Shown here: positions 5,528-5,544 of the stretch, in pieces
Numbering within the stretch: position 1 is the stretch's first letter
How the letters are laid out: every line of letters begins with the position of its first letter
Source of the DNA: an uncultured Clostridia bacterium
GTDB lineage: Bacteria > Bacillota_A > Clostridia > Oscillospirales > Acutalibacteraceae
NCBI GenBank assembly: GCA_937891215.1
Contig: CALAEU010000154.1
Coordinates: 1 to 5,544, forward strand
Direction: 5' to 3'
DNA length: 5,544 nt
Notes under the pieces: model-generated
Database searches by the model: none
Seen by the model: only the letters and a program-made list of their open reading frames with translations
What the model was told of the DNA's origin: nothing
Program-made: the position numbers and the translations under genes

Positions 5528-5544
5528 ATTTTGCATAGTTTACA

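Noticed and set aside
61..5537. Extension of the edge repeats to a shared GCATA (61-65 and 5533-5537)
   Set aside because: The distance from the core differs (7 against 12 bases) and intervening bases do not align, so the match is probably chance.

Overview
This AT-rich window reads as chromosomal DNA of a low-GC Gram-positive bacterium, probably an anaerobic member of the Clostridia. The basis is strong AGGAGG-type ribosome binding sites, TTGACA/TATAAT-type promoters with 17-base spacers, a PPi-type phosphofructokinase of the kind common in anaerobic Firmicutes, and a large clostridial-style cyclic-di-GMP protein. I cannot name a genus.

Layout from left to right. Positions 30-57 hold one copy of a short repeat that overlaps the 3' end of a minus-strand gene for an unrecognised 123-residue, three-helix membrane protein (47-418). 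Positions 419-558 are a divergent promoter region: a good minus-strand promoter for the membrane protein, a good plus-strand promoter for a tRNA, and a 19-bp near-palindrome between them. A complete tRNA-Ser(CGA) with encoded CCA (559-647) runs straight into a Rho-independent terminator. Next is a monocistronic phosphofructokinase gene (776-1993) with an extended -10 promoter buried in a 20-bp inverted repeat, closed by a strong terminator at about 2002-2033. The rest of the window is one gene (2190-5483, 1097 residues, GTG start) with its own promoter. A second copy of the edge repeat starts 13 bases after its stop codon.

Functionally the window is a set of separately transcribed units rather than an operon: a tRNA, one glycolytic enzyme and one signalling protein. 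The most interesting object is the signalling protein. I read it as degenerate receiver - coiled linker - intact HD-GYP phosphodiesterase - PAS-like - GGDEF-like with its signature destroyed (SADKF) - highly diverged EAL-like region - PAS-like. If correct, the only live catalytic centre is the HD-GYP, and the GGDEF and EAL-like parts have become sensory or structural modules. The pair of near-identical short repeats at the two edges, one of which supplies the stop codon of the membrane protein, is the other feature that ordinary annotation would not explain. I see no CRISPR array, insertion sequence, riboswitch or phage gene.
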